The position numbers were made by a program, and so were the translations under genes. Positions 36,335 through 44,723 of a stretch of 64,000 nucleotides of DNA are shown in pieces. The stretch lies in the NCBI GenBank assembly GCA_024641985.1, contig JAHEBZ010000001.1:202056-266055 (forward strand), given 5' to 3'. Each line of letters opens with the position of its first letter. Within the stretch, counting starts at the first letter, position 1. The notes below the pieces were generated by a model. It saw nothing but the letters and a program-made list of their open reading frames with translations, had not been told where the DNA came from and ran no database searches. The stretch is from Rhodoluna sp. (GTDB lineage Bacteria; Actinomycetota; Actinomycetes; Actinomycetales; Microbacteriaceae).

Positions 36335-37745
36335 AGTTCGCTAACCAGGCTTCAACATCGTCGGCCGAGCGAGGCAGTGCCGAGCTCAAATTCTCGACAC
36401 CGGTTTCGGTAACCAACACGTCGTCTTCGATTCGCACACCAATTCCGCGCAACTCTTCAGGCACCAACAGGTCATCCGGCTGAAAATATAAACCCGGTTC
36501 GATCGTGAAAATCATGCCTGGCTTTAGCTCCGAATCGAGATACATTTCGCGTCGAGCCTGCGCGCAGTCGTGAACATCGATGCCGAGGTGGTGGCTGGTG
36601 CCGTGAACCATCCAGCGGCGATGAAATTGCTTGTCTTGTTCGAGAGATTCTTGCGCGCTAACTGGCAAAAGTCCAAGCTCGGCAGTCTTTTGGGCAATCA
36701 CTTTCATGGCGGTTGCGTGCAAATCTCTAAATTTTAGGCCCGGCTTGGCAACGGCAAAAACCGCATCGGCGGCCTCGCGAACGGCCTCATAAATATGGCG
36801 CTGAACATCGGTGAACTTGCCATTGATCGGCAGCGTTCTAGTGATGTCGGCCGTATAAAAACTGTCAACCTCAACGCCCGCATCAACCAAAATTAGCTCG
36901 CCGTCGCGAACCTCGCCGTTGTTCACAATCCAGTGCAATGTGCAGGCATGCGAACCCGCTGCGGCGATGGTGTCGTAACCCAGGTCGTTGCCCTCTGCAC
37001 GTGCCTTTGCAAAAAATGCGGTTTCTACAATTCGCTCGCCTCGAGGGTGCTTGGTGGCCGGTTTTAGGCTGCGAGCCACCGCTTCAAAACCCTCAATAGA
37101 AGCGGCAATTGCTTTGCGCATCTCAGCAATCTCGTAATCGTCTTTTATTAGGCGCAACTCTGAAACGAATTCGGCAAGCGCCGGGTTAGACAGCTCGATT
37201 GTGTGTGCGGCGGCGGTTTCGACGAACAAATCTAAATCGCGAATCGATCGGGTTTCAAGGCCAAGCAACGCGGCAACCTGAGCAAGGCCAGGTCTGGCGC
37301 CAACCCAGAATTCACCGATGGCCGGATTGGCAAAAAACTCTTCGCTGTCGCGCCCGGCTGTTTCTCTAAAAAACAAAATTTCTTTGATGCTGCCACCGCG
37401 GGTGTCGATTGCCAAAACCGAGTCGGGCACGGTTGCAGAGCCCCATCCGGTTAGGTGTGCAAACGCGGCGTGCGGGCGATAGCGATATTCTGTGTCGTTT
37501 GAGCGAGTAACCGCAGGCCCGGCGGCAATCAAAATCACGCGCTCAACAAAGGCTTCGGCAACTGCCTTTCGGCGCTTGGCAGCAAAGGGCGCGGCCTCGT
37601 GCAGTGCCGGCAGCGAGGCATTGGGCTCGGCCCAGTTTGAGCCAATGTAGGCCAAAAACTCGGGGCTATTTGGCGTGCGCGATCGGTTGGTGCCGCGACT
37701 CTCAATTTGTTGTTCTGGCTTAGCTTCGTTGCTCATGGTTTTCAT
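36327..37745 (-). CDS. pepP: Xaa-Pro aminopeptidase (M24B)
   Basis: 472 residues from ATG 37745; an ATG at 37736 is equally possible. It removes N-terminal residues before proline. An aminopeptidase-P N-domain (about 40-175) precedes the pita-bread catalytic domain with all metal ligands: DAGVEVDSFYTADITRT (two Asp), HGTSHHLGIDVHD (His), FTIEPGLYF (Glu), GVRIEDDVLV (Glu). An open frame reaches back to 37985 but would lie wholly inside the divergent PHP gene. Divergent from that gene, 23 bases apart. Confidence 0.93.
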   Translation of the reverse strand: MKTMSNEAKPEQQIESRGTNRSRTPNSPEFLAYIGSNWAEPNASLPALHEAAPFAAKRRKAVAEAFVERVILIAAGPAVTRSNDTEYRYRPHAAFAHLTGWGSATVPDSVLAIDTRGGSIKEILFFRETAGRDSEEFFANPAIGEFWVGARPGLAQVAALLGLETRSIRDLDLFVETAAAHTIELSNPALAEFVSELRLIKDDYEIAEMRKAIAASIEGFEAVARSLKPATKHPRGERIVETAFFAKARAEGNDLGYDTIAAAGSHACTLHWIVNNGEVRDGELILVDAGVEVDSFYTADITRTLPINGKFTDVQRHIYEAVREAADAVFAVAKPGLKFRDLHATAMKVIAQKTAELGLLPVSAQESLEQDKQFHRRWMVHGTSHHLGIDVHDCAQARREMYLDSELKPGMIFTIEPGLYFQPDDLLVPEELRGIGVRIEDDVLVTETGVENLSSALPRSADDVEAWLANFS

Positions 37746-37768
37746 TCTGCCATTACCCTTAGATACAA

Positions 37769-38650
37769 ATGCGCATCGATCTTCACAGTCACTCAACCCG
37801 CTCAGACGGCAAAGAATCGCCAACCGAGGTGTTCGAGCACGCGGCGGCGGCCGGGCTTGACGTTCTTGCGTTGACCGATCACGACACCACTTCTGGATGG
37901 GCCGAGGCGGCAGAGGCTGCAAGTCGTTTGGGCGTGGGGTTTGTGCCGGGCATAGAGGTGACCACGGTTGCCAAAGTGACCACAAATCAGCGCAGCCACA
38001 ACATCAGTGTGCACATGCTTGCCTATTTGCCAGACCCAAAACACTCGGCACTCGAGCAAATTTTGGGCGATTCGGTTTCGACCCGCCAAACCAGGGCCAT
38101 GGCCATGGTTGAGTTGCTTGCCAAAGATTTCGACATCACTTGGGATTTGGTTTTGAAACAAATCGACGAGGGTGCAACCATCGGCCGCCCTGCGCTGGCA
38201 GATGCTTTGGTAGAAATTGGTGTGGTGCCAAACCGAACCGCAGCTTTCGAATCGATTCTTTCGAAGAATGGCGGTTACTACCTGCCAACCGAAACCGTGG
38301 ATGTGTTTGACGCGATCAGCTTGATTCGCGAGGCCGGGGGAGTGCCGGTGATTGCGCACCCACTTGGCGGTGCAAAAGACAATCTCGATCGAGGCGATTT
38401 GCCCCACGAGCACTTTGATCGATTGATAGCCGGGGGCCTTGCCGGCTTTGAGGTCTATCACCGCGAGGTGCCACAGGTGGCGCGTGACTGGCTGCTTTCG
38501 CTGGCCAAAAAGCACGACCTAATCGTGACTGGCTCGAGTGATTATCACGGCGTTCATGGCAAGCCCAATCGCCTTGGCGAGCATACAACTTCGCCAGAGA
38601 TGCTGAATCGAATCATCGAGCTGGCTAGCGGTTCGCAAGCCATTCTTTAG
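37769..38650 (+). CDS. PHP-domain phosphoesterase (YciV/RNase AM-like)
   Basis: 293 residues. PHP metal motifs: RIDLHSHSTRSDG at the N-terminus, LALTDHDTT, VPGIEVTT, and the late HPLGG and TGSSDYHG. The insert near residues 95-150 (SVSTRQTRAMAMVELL, GATIGRPALADAL) is typical of YciV/TrpH-like enzymes that hydrolyse 3',5'-nucleoside bisphosphates or trim RNA 5' ends. A DNA polymerase III-type PHP is unlikely given the stand-alone length. Only a poorly spaced TACCCT lies upstream. It ends at a bidirectional terminator. Confidence 0.88.
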   Translation: MRIDLHSHSTRSDGKESPTEVFEHAAAAGLDVLALTDHDTTSGWAEAAEAASRLGVGFVPGIEVTTVAKVTTNQRSHNISVHMLAYLPDPKHSALEQILGDSVSTRQTRAMAMVELLAKDFDITWDLVLKQIDEGATIGRPALADALVEIGVVPNRTAAFESILSKNGGYYLPTETVDVFDAISLIREAGGVPVIAHPLGGAKDNLDRGDLPHEHFDRLIAGGLAGFEVYHREVPQVARDWLLSLAKKHDLIVTGSSDYHGVHGKPNRLGEHTTSPEMLNRIIELASGSQAIL

Positions 38651-38663
38651 GTGCAAGTGCAGC

Positions 38664-38694
38664 AAAAAACCCCGACCTCTGGTCGGGGTTTTTT
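38664..38694. terminator. bidirectional terminator between the PHP and DEAD-box genes
   Basis: Six A, CCCCGACC, TCT loop, GGTCGGGG, six T: a perfect 14-base stem, the same as at 9610-9640 except for the loop. It lies 7 bases from the end of the DEAD-box gene. Confidence 0.9.
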
Positions 38695-38700
38695 ATTGAA

Positions 38701-40170
38701 CTATGCGGTTGGCGCGCCACCGCGAGTGCGGTTGCGGGTGCGGTTGCGAGGTGGTCTCGGGTGTTCGCCACCACCGTGGTTTTCGCTCTTTGCCGCGCCA
38801 TCGGTGCTCGGGGCAGCCTTGTGAGGTCGCTCGCCACCATTTCTGCGATCTTTGTCACCGCGGCCAGCGCCATCCTTGTGGTTTCTGCCTGCTTGGCCAC
38901 CGCTGCGGCCCGAGTTGGCGCGTGCGCCATCGCGGCCACCGCGAGGCTTTTCGTCATCGCCAGGCTTCCATCCTTCGGGTCTCTTGCTCTTGGCAATGCG
39001 CCCCTTGGTGCCTTCGGCAATGCTTAGGTCGGCGAACAGGTGCTTAGAGCTCGAATAGGTTTCAAGTGGCTCTGGTTGACCAAAATCTAGCGCGGTGTTG
39101 ATGTGTCCCCATCGGGTCATGTCTTCCCAGTCAACAAAAGTTACCGCAATGCCAAGGCGGCCGGCGCGGCCGGTGCGGCCAACGCGGTGCAGGTAGGCCT
39201 TCTCGTCTTCGGGAATTGTGTAGTTGATCACGTGGGTCACGTCGTCAACATCGATGCCTCGCGCAGCAACTTCGGTGGCAACCAAAATATCGCGTTTGCC
39301 AGAGCGGAATGCCGCCATCGACTTTTCGCGAGCCTCTTGGGTCATGTCGCCGTGAAGCGCTGTGGCATTAAAGCCGCGGTCGACAAGTTCTTCAGAAACC
39401 TTTGATGCAGAGCGCTTGGTTTTGGTAAAGATAACGGTCTTGCCGCGGCCCTCGGCCTGCAGAATTCGACCCACAACTTCGTCTTTATCAAGTGCGTGGG
39501 CGCGATAAACGAACTGCTTGATGTCGGCTTTGGTCTGGCCCTCATCGGGGTCGTTGGTGCGAATGTGCACCGGGCGGTTTTGGTATTTGCGCGCCATTGT
39601 CACGATGGTGCCCGGCATGGTTGCCGAGAAAAGCATGGTTTGGCGGCCGTCAGGGGTGTAGGCAAAAAGTTTTTCTACGTCAGGCAAGAACCCGAGGTCA
39701 AGCATTTCATCGGCCTCATCGAGAACCATGAATCGAATGTTGCCTAGGTCGAGCAGTTTTTGTTTTGACAGGTCAATTAAGCGGCCAGGGGTGCCAACAA
39801 TAACCTGGGCGCCAGCGTTAATTTCGGCAACCTGCTCTTCGTAGGCCTTGCCGCCATAAATCGCGGCAACCATGGTCGAACGATTAGATGATGCAATCTT
39901 TAGGTCATCGGCAACCTGAATTGCCAGCTCGCGTGTGGGCACAACAACCAGCGCCTTGGCGCCCTTTTCGGGGTTCTTGCCCAAACTCTGCAGCAGTGGC
40001 AACCCAAAGCCAAGGGTTTTACCGGTTCCGGTTTTAGCCTGGCCAATAACGTCTTGTCCGGTTAGCGCAACCGGGATGGCCTCCTCCTGAATCGGAAAAG
40101 GGCTGGTGATGCCTCGGGTGGCGAGGGCTTCAACGATGTCTTCATCGATGCCTAATTCGGCGAAATTCAA
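38701..40170 (-). CDS. DEAD-box RNA helicase
   Basis: 489 residues. Full RecA-like pair: Q-motif FPIQEEAIP, Walker A AKTGTGKT (45-52), PTREL, GTPGR, DEAD (151-154), FSATMP, and HRVGRTGRAGR. From about residue 400 a low-complexity basic tail rich in Gly, Arg, Lys, Asn and Pro (RGG and RNRTR repeats) probably binds RNA non-specifically. RhlE/CsdA-like roles in ribosome assembly or mRNA decay are likely. TTG start 40170 with AGGAG 6 bases before it. Neighbouring ferritin-like and DUF3107 genes match the mycobacterial rhlE locus. Confidence 0.95.
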   Translation of the reverse strand: MNFAELGIDEDIVEALATRGITSPFPIQEEAIPVALTGQDVIGQAKTGTGKTLGFGLPLLQSLGKNPEKGAKALVVVPTRELAIQVADDLKIASSNRSTMVAAIYGGKAYEEQVAEINAGAQVIVGTPGRLIDLSKQKLLDLGNIRFMVLDEADEMLDLGFLPDVEKLFAYTPDGRQTMLFSATMPGTIVTMARKYQNRPVHIRTNDPDEGQTKADIKQFVYRAHALDKDEVVGRILQAEGRGKTVIFTKTKRSASKVSEELVDRGFNATALHGDMTQEAREKSMAAFRSGKRDILVATEVAARGIDVDDVTHVINYTIPEDEKAYLHRVGRTGRAGRLGIAVTFVDWEDMTRWGHINTALDFGQPEPLETYSSSKHLFADLSIAEGTKGRIAKSKRPEGWKPGDDEKPRGGRDGARANSGRSGGQAGRNHKDGAGRGDKDRRNGGERPHKAAPSTDGAAKSENHGGGEHPRPPRNRTRNRTRGGAPTA

Positions 40171-40230
40171 TAGTGCTCCTAAGTCTTCTCAAGTCTACCC
40201 GCGCTTTGCGTGAAGCCCTAGGGAGGTGAG

Positions 40231-40236
40231 TATTCT
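40231..40236 (+). promoter_or_regulatory. -10 hexamer of the ferritin-like gene (leaderless)
   Basis: TATTCT, 6 bases before GTG 40243. Confidence 0.55.
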
Positions 40237-40242
40237 AGAACT

Positions 40243-41016
40243 GTGTTTGATTGGTTCAAGAAATTTAAGACGAGCGCCCGCAAGCTTGCGCTGCCGCCAC
40301 GCGATGAGCGCGTTGCCCGCAACACCCAGGCCGTAAACCTCAAGCCATACACGCCAGAGCCGCGTGAATTTTTGGGCCAGCTTGCCTACCTGCAGTTGAG
40401 CCAATTCGAGATTCTGACCAACGAACTCAAGTATTCGCCAAACACTCAGTACAAGGCAGAGCTATCAGAGGCCGCAGCAAAAAGCTTTGAAAAATATCGC
40501 TCGGTATCTAAAAAAATTGCCGCACTTGGCATCGACCCAACCGATGCTATGGACCCATTCGTTGAGCGCATCGAAACTTTTCACTCTCGAACAAACGGCA
40601 TCGACTGGCACGAAAGCGTAATTAAGGTTTATTTGGTTTCGGGTCTGCTCGACGATTTTTATCGTCGTTTGGCGGTTGGCCTTGACCCAATTTTGCGAGC
40701 CGAGATTGAAAAGGCTCTGAGTGACAAAAAGTTTGAGGCCTTTGCCAAGCGAGTTCTAACCGAGTCGATGGCTAAAGATCCGCGGCTCGCTTCGCGTTTG
40801 GCGCTTTGGGGTCGCCGCCTCATGGGCGATGTGTTGCTCGAACTGCGTGCTGCTTTTGACAATCGCAAACTCGCGGGCATTGCAAAGAGCAAAAAGCTTT
40901 CGGTGGCCGAAGAGCGCGAGGTTAACCTTGCGTCTTATTCAAAGATCGAGCCGCTAATTACCGAGCTAATTGGTGCGCATACAGTGCGCATGGATGCCCT
41001 GGGGCTAACCGCTTAG
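40243..41016 (+). CDS. ferritin-like fold protein (MiaE-like)
   Basis: 257 residues, mostly helical. Candidate di-iron ligands of a ferritin-like four-helix bundle are in QLSQFEILTNEL, DWHESVIKVYLVSGLLDDFYRRL and the later ADALIE-like acidic helices. It matches the actinobacterial ferritin-like/MiaE_2 proteins encoded beside DEAD-box helicase and DUF3107 genes; a tRNA hydroxylase role has been proposed for the family from similarity to MiaE but is not established. GTG leaderless start. Its final 4 bases overlap the end of the converging small membrane protein gene. Confidence 0.8.
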   Translation: MFDWFKKFKTSARKLALPPRDERVARNTQAVNLKPYTPEPREFLGQLAYLQLSQFEILTNELKYSPNTQYKAELSEAAAKSFEKYRSVSKKIAALGIDPTDAMDPFVERIETFHSRTNGIDWHESVIKVYLVSGLLDDFYRRLAVGLDPILRAEIEKALSDKKFEAFAKRVLTESMAKDPRLASRLALWGRRLMGDVLLELRAAFDNRKLAGIAKSKKLSVAEEREVNLASYSKIEPLITELIGAHTVRMDALGLTA

Positions 41017-41282
41017 GCGCGTTTTTTGGCAATCAGGCGAGTGTCGAACCACATGGCCGCCGGCATGCCAAGCATTACGATCAACCAAATCCAAGCTTCG
41101 TCATAGTGCAGCCCAGACCAGGTTCCCAATATCCAGAGGGCCGAACCCGAAACAACTGCTGCGGCCGTTGGCACATAGCTGCCATAATTTTTGCTGGCGA
41201 TGCCAACATAAGGCGCCACTAGCCCAAGCAGGCCTGCATAAATAACGATGAACAGAAGATTTAGTAGCGAAAGCATGTCCAT
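41013..41282 (-). CDS. small membrane protein of unknown function
   Basis: 89 residues, three hydrophobic segments: about 5-24 (SLLNLLFIVIYAGLLGLVAP), 37-53 (TAAAVVSGSALWILGTW) and 63-78 (AWIWLIVMLGMPAAMWF), with a basic end IAKKRA. I do not recognise a named family. Its ATG lies inside the TAA of the DUF3107 gene (TAATG), so it is coupled to it, and the pairing may be meaningful. Confidence 0.8.
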   Translation of the reverse strand: MDMLSLLNLLFIVIYAGLLGLVAPYVGIASKNYGSYVPTAAAVVSGSALWILGTWSGLHYDEAWIWLIVMLGMPAAMWFDTRLIAKKRA

Positions 41283-41506
41283 TAGGCGATGAACCCAACT
41301 CGACGAGTCTCTTCGGCACCGATTTCGACATAGGCGAGAGCGTCGGTAGGCACAATGAAAAGTCGACCCTTGTTGTCGGTGAGCTTCAGGGTTTTGGCAC
41401 CAGACTCTAGGCAGGCAGCAACCTGCGCCTCAACTTCGGCCGAGGTCTGGGCCGATTCAAAACTTATTTCGCGAGCACTCTGGCGAACGCCGATTCTGAT
41501 GTCCAT
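41282..41506 (-). CDS. DUF3107 small protein
   Basis: 74 residues, MDIRIGVRQSAREISFES at the start and the conserved DNKGRLFIVPTDALAYVEIG near the end, closely matching DUF3107 (the TB9.4 family of mycobacteria). ATP-binding-like or regulatory roles have been guessed; function unknown. GGAAGG lies a few bases before ATG 41506. Two-gene operon with the membrane protein; divergent from adnA. Confidence 0.92.
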   Translation of the reverse strand: MDIRIGVRQSAREISFESAQTSAEVEAQVAACLESGAKTLKLTDNKGRLFIVPTDALAYVEIGAEETRRVGFIA

Positions 41507-41561
41507 TGAAAGCCTTCCGTCTTCATTCCTAGATTACGTCATCAATGTCGGTGAGGCAGGG

Positions 41562-41567
41562 TAGTTT
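41562..41567 (+). promoter_or_regulatory. -10 hexamer of adnAB (leaderless)
   Basis: TAGTTT, 6 bases before ATG 41574. Confidence 0.6.
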
Positions 41568-41573
41568 TGCTGC

Positions 41574-44500
41574 ATGAGCCAGGTTCACTTCAAGTTGCCG
41601 TCACCTCCGGTGCCGCAGTCGTTTGAGCTAACCGCGGGCCAAAAAGCAGTTGAGGCACTTGCTTTTAACTCAATCGCGGTTGTGCTGGGTGCGCCTGCAT
41701 CTGGCAAAACTACCGCCGTTCGCGCGCTGGTTAAATCGGCATTGGCGCGGGGTTTAGCCGCCGAGCAAATCTTGGTGTTAGCCGCCAACCGCGAGGCGGC
41801 CAATGCGCTTCGCGATCAAATAGCACTCGAGCTGCAAACCGCAACTCCCGGCCCAATGGCACGCACCATTTCTTCTTTTGCGTTCGGCATTCTTCGGCAG
41901 CAGGCAATTTCGCTCGGGCAAAAACTGCCCGAGCTCATTAGCGGCAGCGAGCAAGACCGCATTCTTGCCACAGTTTTAGAGCAAGCTTCGGCTCAGGGCG
42001 CTCAACAGCTTGGCTTTCCAAAACACATCAATCAACTGGTGTTAGGGCTAAACGGTTTCAGAGCCGAACTCCGCGATCTCATCACGGTTGCACTCGAGCA
42101 CGGTGTTTCACCCAGTCAACTCGGCCAGCTTGGTGCCCAACATTCCAAGCCCGAGTGGCAGGCATCGGCCAAAATTTTCAGCCTTTATTTACAGGCGGTT
42201 TCGGCTCCTGGTTTTGAGGGTCGGTTCGATTCGTCAATGCTGCTTCGCCAGGCCGCCACAATTTTGTCTGGCGGTCAGCCCGAGCCAGTTGCTCTACTAA
42301 TAGTCGACGACGCCCAAGAGCTAACCCCCGCCGCGGCCGAGCTTCTAAAGGTTATTTGCAAACCCGGCACCGGGCTCATCTTGCTAGGCGACCCAGATTC
42401 GTCAACGCTAGGCTTTCGCGCCGCCGATCCAAGAGCCATGACAAATTTGGCTGAGGCCGTTGCACAAGGTGGGCAAGTTTCATCGCAAACCATAGTTCTC
42501 GAGGCCTTGGCCTCGGCAAGGCCGCCTTCAATCTCTGCTCTGCTTGGCAAAGTTTCGCGCCAAATTGATACGGCCCGAGCTGGCAGGCAGCGCAAGGGTT
42601 TGGCAGTGCAAGCGCAGTCTCAAACCACAGATCAAAGTGTCGAGGGCATCGTTTTAAATTCGCCGCAAGCCGAGGTCGCCTGGTTGGCAAGGCGCTTGCG
42701 CGAGTTGCACCTCTACGAGGGCATCGAATGGTCGCAAATGGCCGTTGTTGCTCGTTCACGAAGCAATCTCGAGCAATACTCGGTTGCACTCGCCCACGAG
42801 TCGGTGCCAGTCGAGGTCTTGGGTGCTCAAAGTGCACTCCGAGACGAATTCGCCTCGCGAATATTGCTTCGCTTCGCCAACCACCTCTACTGCGCCCAAC
42901 CCATCGATGTCGCTTTGGCTCTCGAGCTACTCGGCTCGCCAATCTGCGGGCTCGATTCACTTGGCTTGCGTCGCTTGCGTCGCGCCCTCCGCCGCGAAGA
43001 ACTCACCGCCGAAGGCACGCGCAACAGTGACGAACTCATCGTTGCCCTTTTCGATGCCGAGGGGTCGGTGGCCACAATCAAAAGCCAAGAGGGCAAGCGC
43101 GTCGATAAATTCTTAAAGCTCTACTTTGCGGCCGCACAAATTGCAGCCAATCCAAGCAAAAGCATCGAAGATCTGCTCTGGCACATCTGGTCGGCAAGTG
43201 GCCTCGAGCGCCAGTGGGGCGAGTTAGCCAAGGGCGTTGGCGAGGTGGCGCTGCAAGCCAACCGAAATCTCGATGCCGTGGTTGCTCTCTTTGCTGCCGC
43301 CAACCGATTCGTCGAACGCAATCCAAATGGCAGTTCGGCTCAATTCGTCGAATCTCAACTCGCCTTGGGCCTCCCCGAAGACTCGCTGGCTCTAAACAAT
43401 CAAAGTCACTCAAGCGTTGCCTTAGTCACGCCGTCGGGCCTAATTTCAAAGCGATTCAAAGTGCTAGCTATGCCAGGCTTAATCGAAGGCGTCTGGCCAA
43501 ACCTTCGCCCGCGCAGTTCACTTTTGGGTGCCTCATCACTCGACGGTCTTCTTACGGGGCGTTTGCAAAACCCAAACGAGCTAAGCCGCTCCGAGCTACC
43601 CAACGAATTGCGCATGCTCTATAAAACCATCGGAGCCGCCAGCGAACGCCTTCTCATATCGGCCCCCGATTCCCAAGAGAATCAACTTTCACAGTTTGTT
43701 GGGTTGCTTCTTGGTCATGTTCCCGAGTCGGTTGGCTTCGATTCAACATCGCTAACTCTTCGTGGTTTGGCGGGCACATTGCGGCGCACCTTGGCCAGTT
43801 CGGCTAACCAAGAGTCAACGGCCTCGGCTGCGCTTGGGCTGGCAAGGCTAGCCGCCGCGGGCGTTGCGGGCGCTCATCCATCTAGTTGGCAGGGCTTGCT
43901 GCCGCTCTCAACTGTCGAACCGCTTACCGATTTAACCGATCCCGAATCCTCTGTATATTTGCGTCCGTCTCAACTCGAAAGTTATCTCAAGTGCCCGCTT
44001 CACTGGTTCTTAAATGCTCATGGCGGCAGCGATTCAACATTCTCGGCAAACCTTGGCAGCCTGGTGCACAGCGTCTTCGAAACGGCCAACATCAGCACTC
44101 AAACCGAAGAACAGCTTTGGTCTATGGTCGAGTCAAAATGGCACACTCTGTCCTTCGAATCGGCATGGTTGGCTCAGGCGGGCGAACGCAAGGCTAAACG
44201 TATGGTCTCAAACCTGGTTCAATACCTCCGCACCTTCCAAGCCCAAGGCGCCGCCGTTATCGGGCGCGAGGTTAGTTTTCAATTTCAGGCCGGTCAGGCA
44301 ACAGTTAGCGGTCAAGTCGATCGACTCGAGCTATACCCAAATGGCAGAGTCATGATCGTCGATCTCAAAACCGGGTCACGCAACATCACTAAAGACCAAG
44401 CCGCCGAGCACGCTCAATTGGCTATGTATCAACTCGCATTCGAAAATGGTGCTTTCGACCACCTAGAGGGCTTACCTGCCAATGCCACTTTGGCCGGGGC

Positions 44501-44723
44501 CAAGTTGCTCTTGATCTCGGGCGAAAAGCCTCAAGAGCGCATGCAAGAATCCCTGGCGCAAAACAGCTCGGCAAAGGTTCAATTTGAAGACATGATTCGT
44601 GCGGCCACCAGGGGCATGGCCGATAGCGTTTTTGTGGCACAAGTGGGTTCGCACTGTGAGAACGAAAACGAATATGGCACTTGCCAAATTCACTTGGTCA
44701 AGGCGGTTACCTATGTCGGCTAA
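41574..44723 (+). CDS. adnA: AdnA-type helicase-nuclease subunit with a degenerate motor
   Basis: 1049 residues. An N-terminal UvrD-like motor (Walker A GAPASGKT, 39-46; Walker B VDDAQE) is joined to a C-terminal RecB-like nuclease (D916 in GQVDRLE, D930-x-K932 in IVDLKTG). Motor motifs III to VI are worn: GDPDSSTLGF for GDPDQSIYGF, no TIHxAKG, and motif VI without its TR arginine. The nuclease Fe-S cysteines are C807, C1028 and C1037; the expected one at 1031 is Glu. AdnAB resects double-strand breaks, and in mycobacteria AdnB drives the motor. The 11-base overlap with adnB fits a heterodimer. Confidence 0.88.
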   Translation: MSQVHFKLPSPPVPQSFELTAGQKAVEALAFNSIAVVLGAPASGKTTAVRALVKSALARGLAAEQILVLAANREAANALRDQIALELQTATPGPMARTISSFAFGILRQQAISLGQKLPELISGSEQDRILATVLEQASAQGAQQLGFPKHINQLVLGLNGFRAELRDLITVALEHGVSPSQLGQLGAQHSKPEWQASAKIFSLYLQAVSAPGFEGRFDSSMLLRQAATILSGGQPEPVALLIVDDAQELTPAAAELLKVICKPGTGLILLGDPDSSTLGFRAADPRAMTNLAEAVAQGGQVSSQTIVLEALASARPPSISALLGKVSRQIDTARAGRQRKGLAVQAQSQTTDQSVEGIVLNSPQAEVAWLARRLRELHLYEGIEWSQMAVVARSRSNLEQYSVALAHESVPVEVLGAQSALRDEFASRILLRFANHLYCAQPIDVALALELLGSPICGLDSLGLRRLRRALRREELTAEGTRNSDELIVALFDAEGSVATIKSQEGKRVDKFLKLYFAAAQIAANPSKSIEDLLWHIWSASGLERQWGELAKGVGEVALQANRNLDAVVALFAAANRFVERNPNGSSAQFVESQLALGLPEDSLALNNQSHSSVALVTPSGLISKRFKVLAMPGLIEGVWPNLRPRSSLLGASSLDGLLTGRLQNPNELSRSELPNELRMLYKTIGAASERLLISAPDSQENQLSQFVGLLLGHVPESVGFDSTSLTLRGLAGTLRRTLASSANQESTASAALGLARLAAAGVAGAHPSSWQGLLPLSTVEPLTDLTDPESSVYLRPSQLESYLKCPLHWFLNAHGGSDSTFSANLGSLVHSVFETANISTQTEEQLWSMVESKWHTLSFESAWLAQAGERKAKRMVSNLVQYLRTFQAQGAAVIGREVSFQFQAGQATVSGQVDRLELYPNGRVMIVDLKTGSRNITKDQAAEHAQLAMYQLAFENGAFDHLEGLPANATLAGAKLLLISGEKPQERMQESLAQNSSAKVQFEDMIRAATRGMADSVFVAQVGSHCENENEYGTCQIHLVKAVTYVG

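Noticed and set aside
37746-37985. 80-residue N-terminal extension of the Xaa-Pro aminopeptidase
   Set aside because: It lies inside the divergent PHP gene and has a low-quality Pro/Arg/Trp-rich composition.
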